Positions 43,346-55,035 of a DNA stretch of 64,000 bases are shown one piece after another. Under the pieces are notes generated by a model that was given only the letters and a program-made list of their open reading frames with translations, did no database searches and was not told the origin of the DNA. This stretch comes from Anisus vortex. Lineage: Eukaryota; Mollusca; Gastropoda; Planorbidae. The stretch is taken from positions 22,912,533-22,976,532 of the forward strand of contig OX421495.1 of the NCBI GenBank assembly GCA_949126835.1, given 5' to 3'. Position numbers and translations under genes: made by a program. Numbering within the stretch: the first letter of the stretch is position 1; each line of letters starts with the position of its first letter.

Positions 43346-43827
43346 TTATTTTTTAAAGATACTATAAAAATAGAAAACACTACTTAGAACTTTTTAGCAA
43401 GTAAATGCGTGTAGTACTTTTCGAAGTGCCTGCTATTTTTATAAACATCACAAATATGTCTAAAATAATTGCAGGAATTAAATTATAACTAATTCAAAGA
43501 TCTGCTATACACATAAACTATATTGACGCCACCCAGTCAGTTATCTGGCAACCCTACTTACGAGACACCGTCCGGGAGTCAACTGAAATTCTGAAAGTTT
43601 CATCGTGACTGAGAAAGTTCTCTTAAAGCCGGATTTAAGATGGTATGGTGCAGGCCACGAATGTTATGCAGACCAGGGGTTGAGGAGGTCATCATATCTC
43701 CAACCTCTGCCCTCAATAGAAAAAGGACTAGGACACAAATTTTCATTTGCCGAATAGTTCAGGTTTACTCTAGCCTATTTTATAATTATACATTATAGTT
43801 ATTAATATTTATGTTTGTTAATAGGCC
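43346..43827. other. Non-coding stretch
   Basis: GC-richer block at 43530-43745 without a coding frame; origin not recognised. Confidence 0.4.

Positions 43828-43903
<76 letters not shown>
43828..43903. repeat. (TA)n dinucleotide run
   Basis: About 36 TA units. Confidence 0.97.
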
Positions 43904-43909
<6 letters not shown>

Positions 43910-44642
43910 GATTATTGATTACTGTATTTTTGTTGTATATATGGTATGTAAGCCTATAATCTAATTATTATGATTTACCTAAACTTTAATTAATATCATG
44001 AATTAAAAAAGAAGACCTTTCAATGAATTCATACCCCCTGTGGGTAAACATACAACCTCATTGTGTGCAGCATACCTTTTTTTTCATTTAAATATTACTA
44101 GACCTTGCTTTATTCTGTTTAAGTCCTCGTCCTTTATAGTTTCATTAGATATATTACGCCTTTGTGTGATTTAGTTAAAAAGAAACTAGATCATATCCAA
44201 AATGTATGTATATAATAATCAAATGTATTATTTTTCAGAAATATCTTATGTTCCATTACCATTACAGTGTTGTTTTTTTTTTATTATTTTAATATTGGAA
44301 AAGTCTACAAATCTCTAATTTATTGCAGTGTTTAAGTTTTATTTGAGAAAAATTGTAAATAACCAGGCAATGAAACAGACTGAGTAGGCAGACTAAATTA
44401 CAACCGATGGTTGGTGTGTATATATAAAAATAAAATGTATATGTTTAAAATAATATTATGTGTTCCATTAAAGTCCATTACTTTGTTTTGTTTTTGTTTA
44501 CTATTAAAAAGTTGTGTCAACGTTTTGTTTATTTTAATATATAAAAGTCTAAAATGTACAAGGCCTTTATTTATTGCTATGTTTGAGCTTATACTTTATA
44601 CTAGACTATATTTCAGACAATTTTTTGCTTATTACAATAATT
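43904..44642. other. Non-coding AT-rich stretch
   Basis: No supported gene. Two loosely similar blocks (about 44215-44340 and 44440-44585, gttccatta..gttttg / aaaagtctaaaatgtac) hint at an old local duplication. Confidence 0.4.
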
Positions 44643-44800
44643 CCTTCACGGATGGTGTACATGAGTCTACCCAGCTCCGATGGGTACCTGGCCTTAGTTG
44701 GGGTAAATAAAAGTAGCTGTAATTAGTGCTAGCCACACAATCACCTAGTATTCCGTGGTCACAGAAACTTATGAACGTTGCTTCACCGGCCCTATGTTGT
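44643..44800 (+). repeat. SINE fragment
   Basis: tacatgagtctacccagctccgatgggtacctgg through cttcaccggccctatg, lacking the tRNA head. Confidence 0.7.
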
Positions 44801-44811
44801 TTAAAGTGCTA

Positions 44812-45435
44812 CATACATGAAGTTGTACCGGTACAATCAAGGTGTTTAAAGTGTTGTATACATGCAATCGTACCAGTACAATCACGGTGTTTAAAGTGTT
44901 GTATACATGCAATCGTACCAGTACAATCAAGGTGTTTAAAGTGTTGTATACATGCAGTCGTACCAGTACAATCAAGGTGTTTAAAGTGTTGTATACATGC
45001 AATCGTACCAGTACAATCAAGGTGTTTAAAGTGTTGTATACATGCAATCGTACCAGTACAATCATGGTGTTTAAAGTGTTGTATACATGCAATCGTACCA
45101 GTACAATCAAGGTGTTTAAAGTGTTGTATGCATGCAATCGTACCAGTACAATCACGGTGTTTAAAGTGTTGTATACATGCAATCGTACCAGTACAATCAC
45201 GGTGTTCAAAGTGTTGTATACATGCAATCGTACCAGTACAATCAAGGTGTTTAAAGTGTTGTATACATGCAATCGTACCAGTACAATCAAGGTGTTTGAA
45301 GTGTTGTATACATGCAGTCGTACCTGTACAATCAGGGTGTTTAAAGGGTTGTATACATGCAGTCGTACCTGTACAATCAGGGTGTTTAAAGGGTTGTATT
45401 TATGCAGTCGTACCGATACAATCAAGGTGTTTAAC
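44812..45435 (+). repeat. 45-bp minisatellite, ~14 copies
   Basis: Unit ggtgtttaaagtgttgtatacatgcaatcgtaccagtacaatcaa. Because 45 is divisible by 3, frames stay open on both strands (15-residue repeats such as CLKCCIHAIVPVQSR); open frames of 200-250 residues in three frames at once indicate an artefact of the period. Confidence 0.96.
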
Positions 45436-45469
45436 TTTCAACTTTGATCAGCCTAAAAAAAGACTAATG

Positions 45470-45975
45470 TGATGGCCCAGGAAGCTGATCTCCCAAAATT
45501 ACCATCAACGACTGCAAACTTGAGGCTGTGGAGCATTACACATATCTTGGCTCCACCATCACTAGCAACCTATCTCAACACAAGGATCGGCAAGGCCTCC
45601 ACATCACTGGCCAGACTAACACACAGAGTGTGGAACAACAAAAAGCTGACCATAAGAACCAAGGTTGCAGTTTACCGTGCATGTGTGTTAAGCACTCTAC
45701 TCTATGCCAGCAAAACCTGGACCTTTTATTCTAGACAAGAGAAGAGATTGAGTGCTTTTCACATGCGCTTTATGGAACAGTTATACTCAGACACTGAGAA
45801 AATCTGAGACAAGAGAGTTTTTTTTTCAAAAAGAGCTTAAAGATCTTTCTTTTTCGCTAGTGGCTGCGCGCCTTACATACTAATACATTTGCCACTGCAA
45901 TCACACCAAGAGTGCTTTGAGCATGCTAAATTGAATAGCATGGATAGAAGCGCTATAAAAATTAACATTATTATT
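45470..45975 (+). pseudogene. LINE fragments: RT C-terminus joined to a CR1-type 3' tail
   Basis: 45470-45770 encodes, across a frameshift near 45575, LEAVEHYTYLGSTI, then LNTRIGKASTSLARLTHRVWNNKKL and LLYASKTWTFYSRQEKRLSAFH, an RT C-terminal region. From about 45770 the text switches to the MEQLYSDTEKI / tagaagcgctataaaaattaa tail of another CR1-type family, similar to 35400-35560. Either a chimeric retroposition or two abutting fragments. Confidence 0.75.
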
Positions 45976-46430
45976 ATTACAAAATCGCATGAAGTTATGA
46001 ACCAAAACGGATGAAATATTTATCATAAACTAAATAGTCGATTCAATTATGTTATAGGAAAGTGCAACACAAGAACAACTTATTTCTTTCAACGTGCCAA
46101 CACAGAAATTAAAACAAAATACTGGGGTTTTACTTTAGAAAAAAAACGCTCATACAGTTGTCCGAACTAATACATCTTTGGTCCAAAAAGAACAACAAAT
46201 TAACAGATCTTTGAATGATGCAAACAAAATTTTATGTAAAAAAAACACAAACTGTAGTAAATGAACAAATTAATTATTAATAGGCCTATATTACAATTAC
46301 ACAATTACAGTCATCATAGTTAACTGTATGCGTTGGGCATGATTTTGTATAGTTAATTGAGTTTTGCTGTTGTGTGCATGCTGATACTATTTGTCAAGAC
46401 TTGTTTCATATTCTGAGCGACACATGCAGC
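45976..46430. other. Non-coding stretch
   Basis: AT-rich; no gene recognised. Confidence 0.4.
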
Positions 46431-46439
46431 ACTCAGGTC

Positions 46440-47404
46440 ATCTGCCAGTAAGTTTCTGGTATCAGATTTGATAAAATTTAAAGTTTAAAACAGCTGCTCA
46501 CAAGCATAAGATGACCCATAATAAAGTTAGAAGTTCCCAAATAAAGTTAGAAGTTCAATCCCAAGTGCTTTCATCGACTTGAAATTATTTGGTCGAGAAT
46601 TCCATGCTTTAAGGATCTCATCATCAGAGCTACCAACTGTGCTGTACTTTGCCAACCTGTCACACTCTATCTTCTCAAGTGTTTCACGCAGATAATAGAA
46701 TTTATTTTTCCAAATAGAGCTTTCTGAAAAATCCAAACACACATTTCCAGATTTCCTAAATCTAACCACAATAAGCTGTTTTTCCTGAACCTTGCAGTTT
46801 TTATTCAGTTCATTGAAAAGTGCTGTAAAATCTTAACAAAATTGAGGTTGGTAATCCAGACCATATCAGTGAAATGTGGATAATCCTGTCCCTGTTAAAT
46901 CATAAACAGCTTAATTTCATCCAAGCATGCTAATCGTCCTCTGCTCAGCCACCTAACATTATTGTACACGAGTAAAGTATTATACTGTGCCTTGACCTCA
47001 TCAGAAAGTGCATGTAACTGTCGACAATCAAGAGCACGAGCCATGATGTAATTAATCATTTTTGTGACATCTGCTGCTTTCCATGACACAAAGAGCTTCT
47101 TGGTGTAATAATAATAATAATATTTGTATAGCGCTGCCAACGAACATAATGTAAGCTCAAAGTGTACAATATAGTGAAACTGAAAGACGGTGTGTTTTGC
47201 TTTTTTTTTAAAATAGAGAACTGTATGAAACCAGATGCGTCCCCACCATGCAAGGTGCACCGTCACTAGCAACTGAAACAAAGTTTTCTCTTCACATCCC
47301 ATCCATAGCGGTGTGACCATAACTAAGCTGTTTCATTTTTGGTAAATGCTCGCGTGTTCACAGAAATGACTGTGCGTGCCAGCAGTGGCACACGTGCCAT
47401 AGGT
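46440..47404 (-). pseudogene. hAT transposase remnant (ZBED-like)
   Basis: Minus-strand fragments read in order: VTPLWMGCEEKT (about 47320), DVTKMINYIMARALDCRQLHALSDEVKAQYNTLLVYNNVRWLSRGRLACLDEIKLF (47090-46905), and SSIWKNKFYYLRETLEKIECDRLAKYST (46769-46527). The VRWLSRG block is characteristic of ZBED5/SCAND3-related hAT transposases. A CR1-type tail fragment (ataataataatatttgtatagcgc) interrupts at about 47105-47150. The right edge carries cagcgatggcgaacc on the minus strand (47405-47391), a typical hAT end. Frameshifts and deletions make it non-functional. Confidence 0.75.
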
Positions 47405-47409
47405 TCGCC

Positions 47410-47834
47410 ATCGCTGTTCTAGAATAATATATGGGCAAAATTAAAAACAGTTTGTAAAGCTTGACTTTAAAAAAAAGGTTTTCAATAAATTAATATTACA
47501 CCTTACCCTCCCTACTACCCAACTCATACTACTAATTTTCCTAAAAATTTAACAATGAGCCTTTAAAAACAAGGAAGATACGTTTATTCATGTTTGTGTT
47601 GTTTTTTTCTTTTAAAAGAAGACGCTTTTCTTTGCTTTGATTGAATACTAGCAAAATGACCCGGCGATGTCCGGGAGAAACATTTACATGGGCCTAAAGC
47701 TACAAATTGTACAAACTACATTAAAGAGAAAGCGATAGTAAGTTTGAATAAAGTAAAATTCATCTTCAACGATTTTCAGTCTTGATTAACATATAATATT
47801 CTGCAATCTTAGTTTTAAATGTTATGATGAACTT
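47410..47834. other. Non-coding stretch
   Basis: No coding frame; a tactagcaaaatgacccggcg block at 47648 looks like the edge of a common dispersed repeat. Confidence 0.4.
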
Positions 47835-47837
47835 ATG

Positions 47838-48065
47838 ATTAGCCTGTCAAAAACAATTCTCCAGGGCACGGTAGAAGGTGGCCGTCGAAGAGGCCATCAG
47901 CGGAGATGCTGGTTCGACAATGTAAAGTATTGGACAGGGCTGCAGTTGACTCAACTATGGACAACCGCTCAAAATAGGCAAAAGTGGAGAAAGTTGACGG
48001 CTGAGGTGTCCATTCGCTCCCCCGAACGACCACAACGGTAATGGCATTGATGATGATGATGATTA
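47838..48065 (+). pseudogene. LINE 3' fragment, same family as 173..1068
   Basis: Reads KTILQGTVEGGRRRGHQRRCWFDNVKYWTGLQLTQ and RSPERPQR, then gatgatgatgatgatt. It matches 858-1068 closely. Confidence 0.85.
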
Positions 48066-48169
48066 ATTCACAGACTATAAAAAAAGGCATATTAATATTA
48101 GTAACATATGTATGCTTTAGTACGACACATCTAAAATTTAAGTTTTGGCTAATTAACCTACATTTAATT

Positions 48170-48382
48170 ATTAAAACATGTGTTATAAATATGTATTTAT
48201 TCCAATTTGCAGTATCAATAATTGTAACAGATGTTATAAATATTTATTTATTGCACTTTTCGGTATCAATAATTGTAACAGATGTTATAAATATTTATTT
48301 ATTGCATTTTTCGGTATCAATAATTGTAACAGATGTTATAAATATTTATTTATTGCACTATTCAGTATCAATAATTGTAACA
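48170..48382 (+). repeat. 51-bp minisatellite, left part
   Basis: Unit aattgtaacagatgttataaatatttatttattgcacttttcggtatcaat; attgtaac starts at 48222, 48272, 48323 and 48374. The array continues at 52304 beyond LINE-B. Confidence 0.9.
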
Positions 48383-51300
48383 TCATCATCATCATTGCCC
48401 GTCACCCCAGCTGGGGTATGGGCCGCCAACCACAGATCTCCAGAGTCCTCTGTCCTGGGCCATTCTCTCCAATTGAGTCCAGCTGTACCCATCTTTTCTG
48501 TGTCTGCCTCAAGGTCGCGTCGCCAGGTATTCCTTGGGCGGCCCCTTTTCCGCTTGCCTTGCGGGTTCCACTTGAGTGCCTGTCTGGTGATGTTGGTTGG
48601 CGGCTTGCGCAGGGTGTGCCCTATCCATCCCCATCTTCTTCTTCTGATATCCTCTTCTATAGGGCGTTGGCAGGTTCTTTGCCAGAGGTCGGTATTGTTT
48701 ATGGTGTCAGGCCAGCGGATCTGGAGTATCCTTCTGAGGCATCTGTTGATGAAGGTTTGGACTTTGCCAGTGGTAGCTTTTGTCATTCTCCAAGTTTCCG
48801 CGCCATACAACAGGACTGACTTAACATTAGAGTTGAACAGTCTAATTTTTGTATCTAGGGACAGCTCTTTGGAGTTCCATATAGTCTTGAGTTGGATGAA
48901 GGCGGCTCTTGCTTTGCCTATCCTTGCCTTGACGTCTGCAACTGTTCCTCCTTGCTGGTCAATGATACTCCCCAGGTAGTTAAAGGACTGCACCTCCTCG
49001 AGTGGGATTCCATGCAGTGTGATTGATTCGGCACAAGAGGGGTTGATCTTCAAGGTTTTGCTCTTTTCTTTGTTGATGTTCAGTCCAACCTGTGCTGATG
49101 TGGCTGCCACCATGTTGGTTTTTTCTTGCATTTGTTGTTGACTGTGAGAGATGAGTGCAATGTCATCTGCAAAGTCCAAGTCTTCGAGCTGGTCCCACAA
49201 GGTCCACTGTTTACCGTTTCTGCGCTCCTGAGGGGATGTTTTCATAATCCAGTCTATGACCAGGAGGAAGGGAAATGGCGACAACAGGCATCCTTGACGA
49301 ACTCCGGTTCGCACTTGGAAAGAGTCTGTAAGCTGTCCTCAATGTACGACTCTGCAGGACATCTCATTGTAGGAATTCTTGATAAGGTTGGTAATCTTAT
49401 TTGGGATGCCGTAGTGTCGTAGAAGCTTCCAAAGGGTCTCTCTGTCCACGCTGTCGAAGGCTTTTTCATAATCAATAAAAAGTATATACAGCGGGGAATT
49501 CCACTCTAATGACTGCTCGACTATGATGCGAAGCGTCGCAATCTGATCCGTGCAGGATCTGTTTTGCCGGAAGCCTGCCTGCTGGTCTCTCAATTTGGGA
49601 TCAACAATGTCTCTCATCCTATTAAGGAGGACTCTGTTAAAGACCTTTCCCGGCACTGAAAGAAGTGTGATGCCTCTGTAGTTGTTGCAATTACTGAGGT
49701 CACCTTTCTTAGGGAGTTTGATCAGGTAACCTTCTTTCCAATCTGCTGGTATGTTTTCATCTTCCCAAATCCGTTCAAAGAGTGGATATAGCATCTCTAC
49801 TGACAAATCCACATCTGCTTTAAGGGCCTCTGCTGGTATGTCATCTGGTCCAGCTGCTTTCCCATCTTTTATACCAGCAATGGCTCTCCTAATCTCGTTT
49901 CTGGTCGGCTTTTCGCAATTAATCGGGAGATCCTCATTTGCTGGCACAATGATAGGGGTATCAGTAAAGCATGTTCTTAATTGCTCGAACTAGTTTCGGT
50001 CGAATCAGGTATTGTTCAATTCGCAAGAGCTACTGTTCGCTCTTAAATGGGCTCGTGCACTTTCGCCGACATTAGGGCGAGCTCGGAAGCTCAGCGAACT
50101 GGTGCTCTTGTTTTTAACTGGTCTATTTTTAGCGCTGAGGCGAACTGCCGGATGTTAATATTGCTGCAAAATGGCTGCGCTTATAGACGAAGAAGCTTTT
50201 GGTGTTTCGATTACATTGCACACAGATTTTGGGCAATATTGTTCAAGGCCTTGGTTTTTCAACCTTATTTTTATAGTCCCGATGCAGGCATGGAACATTT
50301 CCCCATGCATCTATGAATATTACTAGACTGTCCTCTGACATCTCTGGTAGCTGACTGTCTTGTGTAGGCGCCATTTTTTTTTCATTTAAGACTAGGAAAT
50401 TTTGGTGCCTTTTCGCATAATGAACGTGATCAATTTAGCCAATCAATACGCGGCTTCGTCAACATGTCGACGAAGCAATCGTTCGCCCGAATTTGGCTCG
50501 CCGATACCCCCCGAGATGTCGCTTGTCGAGCAATAGATCGCCCTGTTAAGCGCGAAAACGACGAAAGGCGAGCAATTTACGAAGCGAACCCTGTGGGCTG
50601 TTCGGCGAAGTACAATTCGGGCAATTAAGAACATGCTTAAGGGATTTGGGCATATTAAGAAGCTGTTCAAAATGCTGAACCCATCTATTCATTTGTTGAT
50701 CTAATCTATTGATGGCCTTCCCGTGTTCGTCCTTGACAGGTCTTTCTGGTTTGTTGAACTTACCAGAAAGGCGTTTGGTAATATCATACAGCTGTCGCAA
50801 GTTTCCACTGTACGCTGCTTGTTCTGCTTCTTTCGCCAGTCCGTCTATATAATTCTTCCTATCTTTCTTTATGCTTCTCTTTACTATTCTGTGAGCCTCT
50901 GCATACTCCTCTTGAGCCTTTGCTTTGGTTGCCCTTGTTTTGCTGTTGCTTACTGCTGCCTTTTTCTTCCTCCTATCTTGGATCTTGACCAAAGTTTTTG
51001 CTGTTATCCACTCTTTATGCTGCTGTTTCGTTTTCTCTACTACCTCTTGGCATGTTGTTCTGAATGACTCTTTAATTTTTTGCCATCTGTTGGGTACATT
51101 GTCTTCTTCTTCCTGAAGTTCTTGAAGCACTTGAAACCTATTTTTTAGTGTTAGCTTAAACTTCTCTCTGTACATGTGATCTTTTAGGAGGTTGACATTG
51201 TACTTCTCTCTTCTGTTTGGCATGTACAGTATAGGGTTTCTCTTCAGCTTTGATTTCAGTTTGGTCACCAGCAGATGGTGATCCGATGCTGCATCTTGCA

Positions 51301-52048
51301 TGGACCGTCTGAATCGTTTATTAATGCAGATGTGATCTATCTGGTTCTCTGTGCGATTGTCGGGCGATACCCATGTACACTTGTGAATACGCTTATGGGG
51401 AAAGATGCTGCCTCCTATCACCATGTTATTTAGGGCACAAAAGTCTGCAAATTTTTCCCCGTTTTCGTTCATTTCTCCAACTGCCTGGGTGCCCATGATG
51501 TGCTCATATCCTGTGTTATCTGTCCCAATCTTGGCATTGACGTCACCCATGAGGATAGTGATGTCCTTGTGTGGGAAGGTCTCTAGGACTTTTTGCAATC
51601 TATTAAAGAACTGGTCCTTATCCTCTTCGCTACCATCATTTGTGGGGCCGTAACACTGTACCACGTTCAAAGCGATCCTCTTCTTCTTTGTGCGGAACGA
51701 GGCGGTAATCATCCTGGGTCCATGTGCCTCCCATCCAATCAAGGTGCCTTGTGCCTGGGTAGACAGCATAAGTCCTACTCCCTGTGTATGAGGGGCCTCA
51801 CTCTCTTCATGCCCAGAGTACAATAATAGCTCTCCCGTCGACAGCCTTGTTTGTCCTGCTTGGGTCCACCTTGTTTCACTAATGCCCAGTATTTCAATTT
51901 TGTTTCTTTTCATTTCAGCTGCTACTTGCAGGGCTCTGCCAGTTTCATACATGGTCCTGACATTCCATGTTCCAATACTAGTATTCCTGGTTAAAAGAAA
52001 GGTAGTCGGCTTTGTGGCTTCCTTTCGGCTTTTACCACTAAACGTCAT
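48358..52048 (-). pseudogene. LINE-B endonuclease-RT, one stop plus MITE
   Basis: Endonuclease (52048 onward): SIGTWNVRTMYETG, GISETRW, MGDVNAKIGTDN and SDHHLLVTKL carry the expected Asn/Glu/Asp/His residues. RT: AAGPDDIPAEALK, FIDYEKAFDSVDRE (motif A), [11 protein letters not shown] (B), the catalytic FADD (C), and the C-terminal LLYGAETWR and [12 protein letters not shown]. The MITE plus its 3-bp duplication adds 673 bp; the frames on both sides agree when it is ignored. The only other defect seen is one TGA near 49337, where LINE-A has a glycine codon. About 1005 codons in all. Inactive as it stands but far less decayed than LINE-A. Confidence 0.88.
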
Positions 52049-52304
52049 AAAACTTCTAGAAGTTTCTTTCCTTCCCAGGTCAAAGTCCTTAGTTTTTTCT
52101 GTGTTTGGTGTTTCTGTAGCGATTTGCGTTTTTTTTTACAAAATAAGGTTGCTAGCCTTATGTTTAACCCCCAACCTGGAGGACCAGGGCACTAGCTTTT
52201 GTCTGACCCCTACCCGCGCAGATCTTCCCAGCTTGGTTGAACCTGCCAGGAGTTTACACTCCCGCTGGTATAGCTCTGGGGGTCGTCAGGGTACACAAGC
52301 TGCC
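48383..52304 (-). mobile_element. LINE-B: full-length RTE-type LINE inserted in a minisatellite
   Basis: The minus-strand element ends with a CAT/GAT tail at 48383-48394 and begins at about 52303. The 51-bp array lies on both sides and aaca at both junctions is a possible short duplication. The 5' leader (52049-52303) is GC-richer and uncoding. A PIF/Harbinger-type MITE (49968..50637) sits in the middle. Confidence 0.88.
49968..50637. mobile_element. PIF/Harbinger-type MITE, 670 bp
   Basis: Perfect 17-bp inverted ends (agcatgttcttaattgc / its complement) flanked by TAA on both sides (49965..49967 and 50638..50640), the TWA target of PIF/Harbinger elements. Interior is rich in ttcg/cgaa motifs near both ends; no transposase is encoded. 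Removing it restores the LINE-B coding text around NMPKSL. Confidence 0.85.
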
Positions 52305-52960
52305 AACAGATGTTGTAAATATTTATTTATTGCACTTTTCGGTATCAATAATTGTAACAGATATTATAAAGATGTATTTATTTCACTTTTCGGTATCAAA
52401 AATTGTAACATATGTTATAAATATTTATTTATTGCACTTTTCAGTATAAAAAAATGTAGCATATGTTATAAATATATATTTATTGCACTTTTTGGTATCA
52501 ATAATTGTAACAGATGTTATAAATATTTATTTATTGCACTTTTCGGTATCAAAAATTGTAACAGTATGTTATAAATATTTATTTATTGCACTTTTCAGTA
52601 TAAAAAATTGTAACAGATATTATAAAGATGTACTTATTGCACTTTTCGGTATTAACCATTGTAATAGATGTTATAAATATTTATTTATTGCACTTTTCGG
52701 TATCAGTAATTGTAACATATGTTATAAATATGTATGTATTGCACTTTGCAGTATAAATAATTGTAACAGATCTCATAAATATTTATGTATTGCACTTAGC
52801 AGTATAAATAATTGTAACAGATCTTATAAATATGTATTTATTGCACTTTGCAGTATCATTAATTGTAACAGATGTTATTAATATATATTTATTGCACTTT
52901 TCAGTATCAATAATTGTAACAGATGTTATAAATATTTATTTATTGCTTTTTTCGGTCTTT
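52304..52960 (+). repeat. 51-bp minisatellite, right part
   Basis: About 12-13 further units with more sequence variation (tatgttataaatatgtatttattgcactttgcag). Confidence 0.92.
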
Positions 52961-53298
52961 ATATAATAGATTCTATAACAAGTCCCCACGAACTCTATGT
53001 AGAAATAAGTGTCCAGACAAAAGAAACGCTTAAAAGAAAAAACATTCCACTCAAGCGTATAAATGCAAATATGACAAAACCGAATAACTGGGAACGTAAG
53101 CTGATCGACACAATCATGTAAAAACACAAATATCTTAATAATGAATGGAAGGAAGGGGTTATTGTCACATAAACCTACTACCACATTTAGCACAGTAATC
53201 GATTACATGCTAGTAGACAATGGTCTTTTTTACAAAATTGGGAATCAAATAATTCACGACTTTGATCACCTATTTTCAGATATCCACTGTTTAATATA
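52961..53298. other. Non-coding stretch
   Basis: No gene or repeat recognised. Confidence 0.4.
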
Positions 53299-53483
53299 GG
53301 GGGCACGGTAGCTGAGTGGAATCGCATTCGACTGGCGAACCGAAGGTCCCGGGTTCGAATCTTGGTACAGGCTAGGATCCTTTCCCGGGTCTGGAGGGTG
53401 TCCCTGAGTCTACCCAGCTCTGATGAGTACCTGACCTTAGTTGGGGTAAAAAGTAAAGGCGGCTGTGCATAGTGCTGCTACTT
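53299..53483 (+). repeat. tRNA-derived SINE with intact head
   Basis: Box A tagctgagtgg (53309..53319) and box B ggttcgaatc (53352..53361), then the shared body gggtctggagggtgtccctgagtc. The 3' half is cut at gtgctg, where LINE sequence follows. Confidence 0.8.
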
Positions 53484-53830
53484 CACCGGACTGTTCCCGA
53501 GGGCACCAACTCAAATTGCATGTGCCACACGGACGTACAAACACCTACAAATATTCTTTTTTTCTTTCGGCCATCAGAATGTGGAACTCGTTGGAACAAA
53601 ACTCAGTCGCCGCCCCCTCCGTCTCCTCCTTTAAGTCTACCCTGAAGGAGTGGAGCTACAATGACCTTTACGACCACCAATAATTTACACTTTCCATACC
53701 CGTATTCCCACCGTTTATAAACACTCCAGAAAACACTAGAAGACCTCAACAAAATCACATCCCAAATTGTGGACTCTTTCCTCGGGTACAACGGGGCATC
53801 CACAAAAACATGAAGAAGAAGAAGACAAAT
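53484..53830 (+). pseudogene. LINE 3' fragment, RT C-terminus
   Basis: Reads RTNTYKYSFFLSAIRMWNSLEQNSVAAPSVSSFKSTL, the final block of CR1/jockey-type polymerases, and ends in an (AAG)n tail at 53812-53824. Confidence 0.75.
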
Positions 53831-53847
53831 ACCTCTATCCGTTGTCA

Positions 53848-54240
53848 TTTTGTTCTTACCTCTGCTCGTCATTAAATGTTCTTACCTATGCTGCCATCTT
53901 ATTCTTACCTCTGCTGCCATCTTATTTTTACCTCTGCTGCCATTATATGTTCTAACCTATGCTGCCATTATGTTCTCACCTCTACTGCCATCTTGTTCTT
54001 ACCTCTACTGCCATCTTGTTCTTAGCCCTGCTGCCATTATGTTATTACCTATGCTCGCCATTATGTTATTTCCTATGCTCGCCATTATACGTTTCACATC
54101 TGATGCCATCTTATTCTTACCTATGCTCGCCAAAAAATGTTCTTACCTATGCTGCCATCTTGTTCTTACCTTTGCTGCCATCTTGTTCTTACCTTTGCTG
54201 CCATCTTGTTCTTACCTCTGTTGCCATTATGTTCCTTTCA
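53848..54240 (+). repeat. 23-bp minisatellite (R2 head, copy 2)
   Basis: About 17 units of gttcttacctctgctgccatctt, all in one orientation, unlike the inverted arrangement at 32819..32990. Confidence 0.92.
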
Positions 54241-55035
54241 AATGAGTGACTAATGCCCGTCTCCATGAGTGTTATGTCTGTTGCCATTTTCTCTCCTATG
54301 TACGTTGTCATATATTTCTTTTATAAACCTGTTCTTTTGTTTTTATGTCTGCTGCTATCATGTTCCTAATGTCCGCTGCCGTTAAATGTGATATAAAAGA
54401 AATCAAAGACGAGTTCTGATAACTTGTAAACTGGATGCACATAATTTATTGTTTATGTCAGGAACGAAAGTAAGGTTATTTACAGGTGTAGGCTATGTAA
54501 GTTTACTGGACAGTAAACGATGCTGAGAGTATAGACAGAAATATAAATAAATTACAAAATGTAAGAATATACTCATTCCACAGACAATTGTAGGACACCA
54601 TAGTTTTAAGTATAGAAGAAGCGTCCGTAATATATTTGACAAGATTTACGATTAGAAAGACAGAATACACATAAATATATATGTTTTCATATTTCAGAAT
54701 TGTTTATACAAAAGTTTTGTCAACCGTTTAATATTCTTTTAATATTCTACAGTTGGCACTATACTTTCATGTGTGACGTTGTAATGGAAATAAATGAAAG
54801 CTGATTTATTAGACCTATCGATGCACTTCGTATGAAAGTGATAATATAATACTTTTAAAATCCTACACCATTGCATATCATAAATAGAAAATAGCGTTTA
54901 GAAAATATTGTGGAAAAAATATTAAATCAGTAAGTCTATCTGACTCATTACAACAAATAGGCTTAATGGTAACCTAAGCATCAGAATTCTTTTTTAGTTT
55001 TATTCTACCTCTCCATCTGGATGACTAGACTCTTA
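54241..55035 (+). repeat. Dispersed repeat R2, copy 2
   Basis: Parallel to 32991..33815 over its whole length, ending at gatgactagactcttatta. Similarity is roughly nine bases in ten by eye. Confidence 0.8.

Noticed and set aside
44726..45472. 248-residue repeat protein (and 218/201-residue frames in other frames and on the other strand)
   Set aside because: A 45-bp minisatellite keeps all frames open; overlapping frames on both strands and absence of a start context or signal argue against a gene.
48041..48979. 312-residue plus-strand frame
   Set aside because: Starts in the 51-bp array and runs antisense through LINE-B.
52483..52881. 132-residue frame of [13 protein letters not shown] repeats
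   Set aside because: Translation of the 51-bp minisatellite.
53850..54249. Leu/Pro-rich 131- and 96-residue frames (SYLCCHLVLTSAAI)
   Set aside because: Translation of the 23-bp minisatellite.
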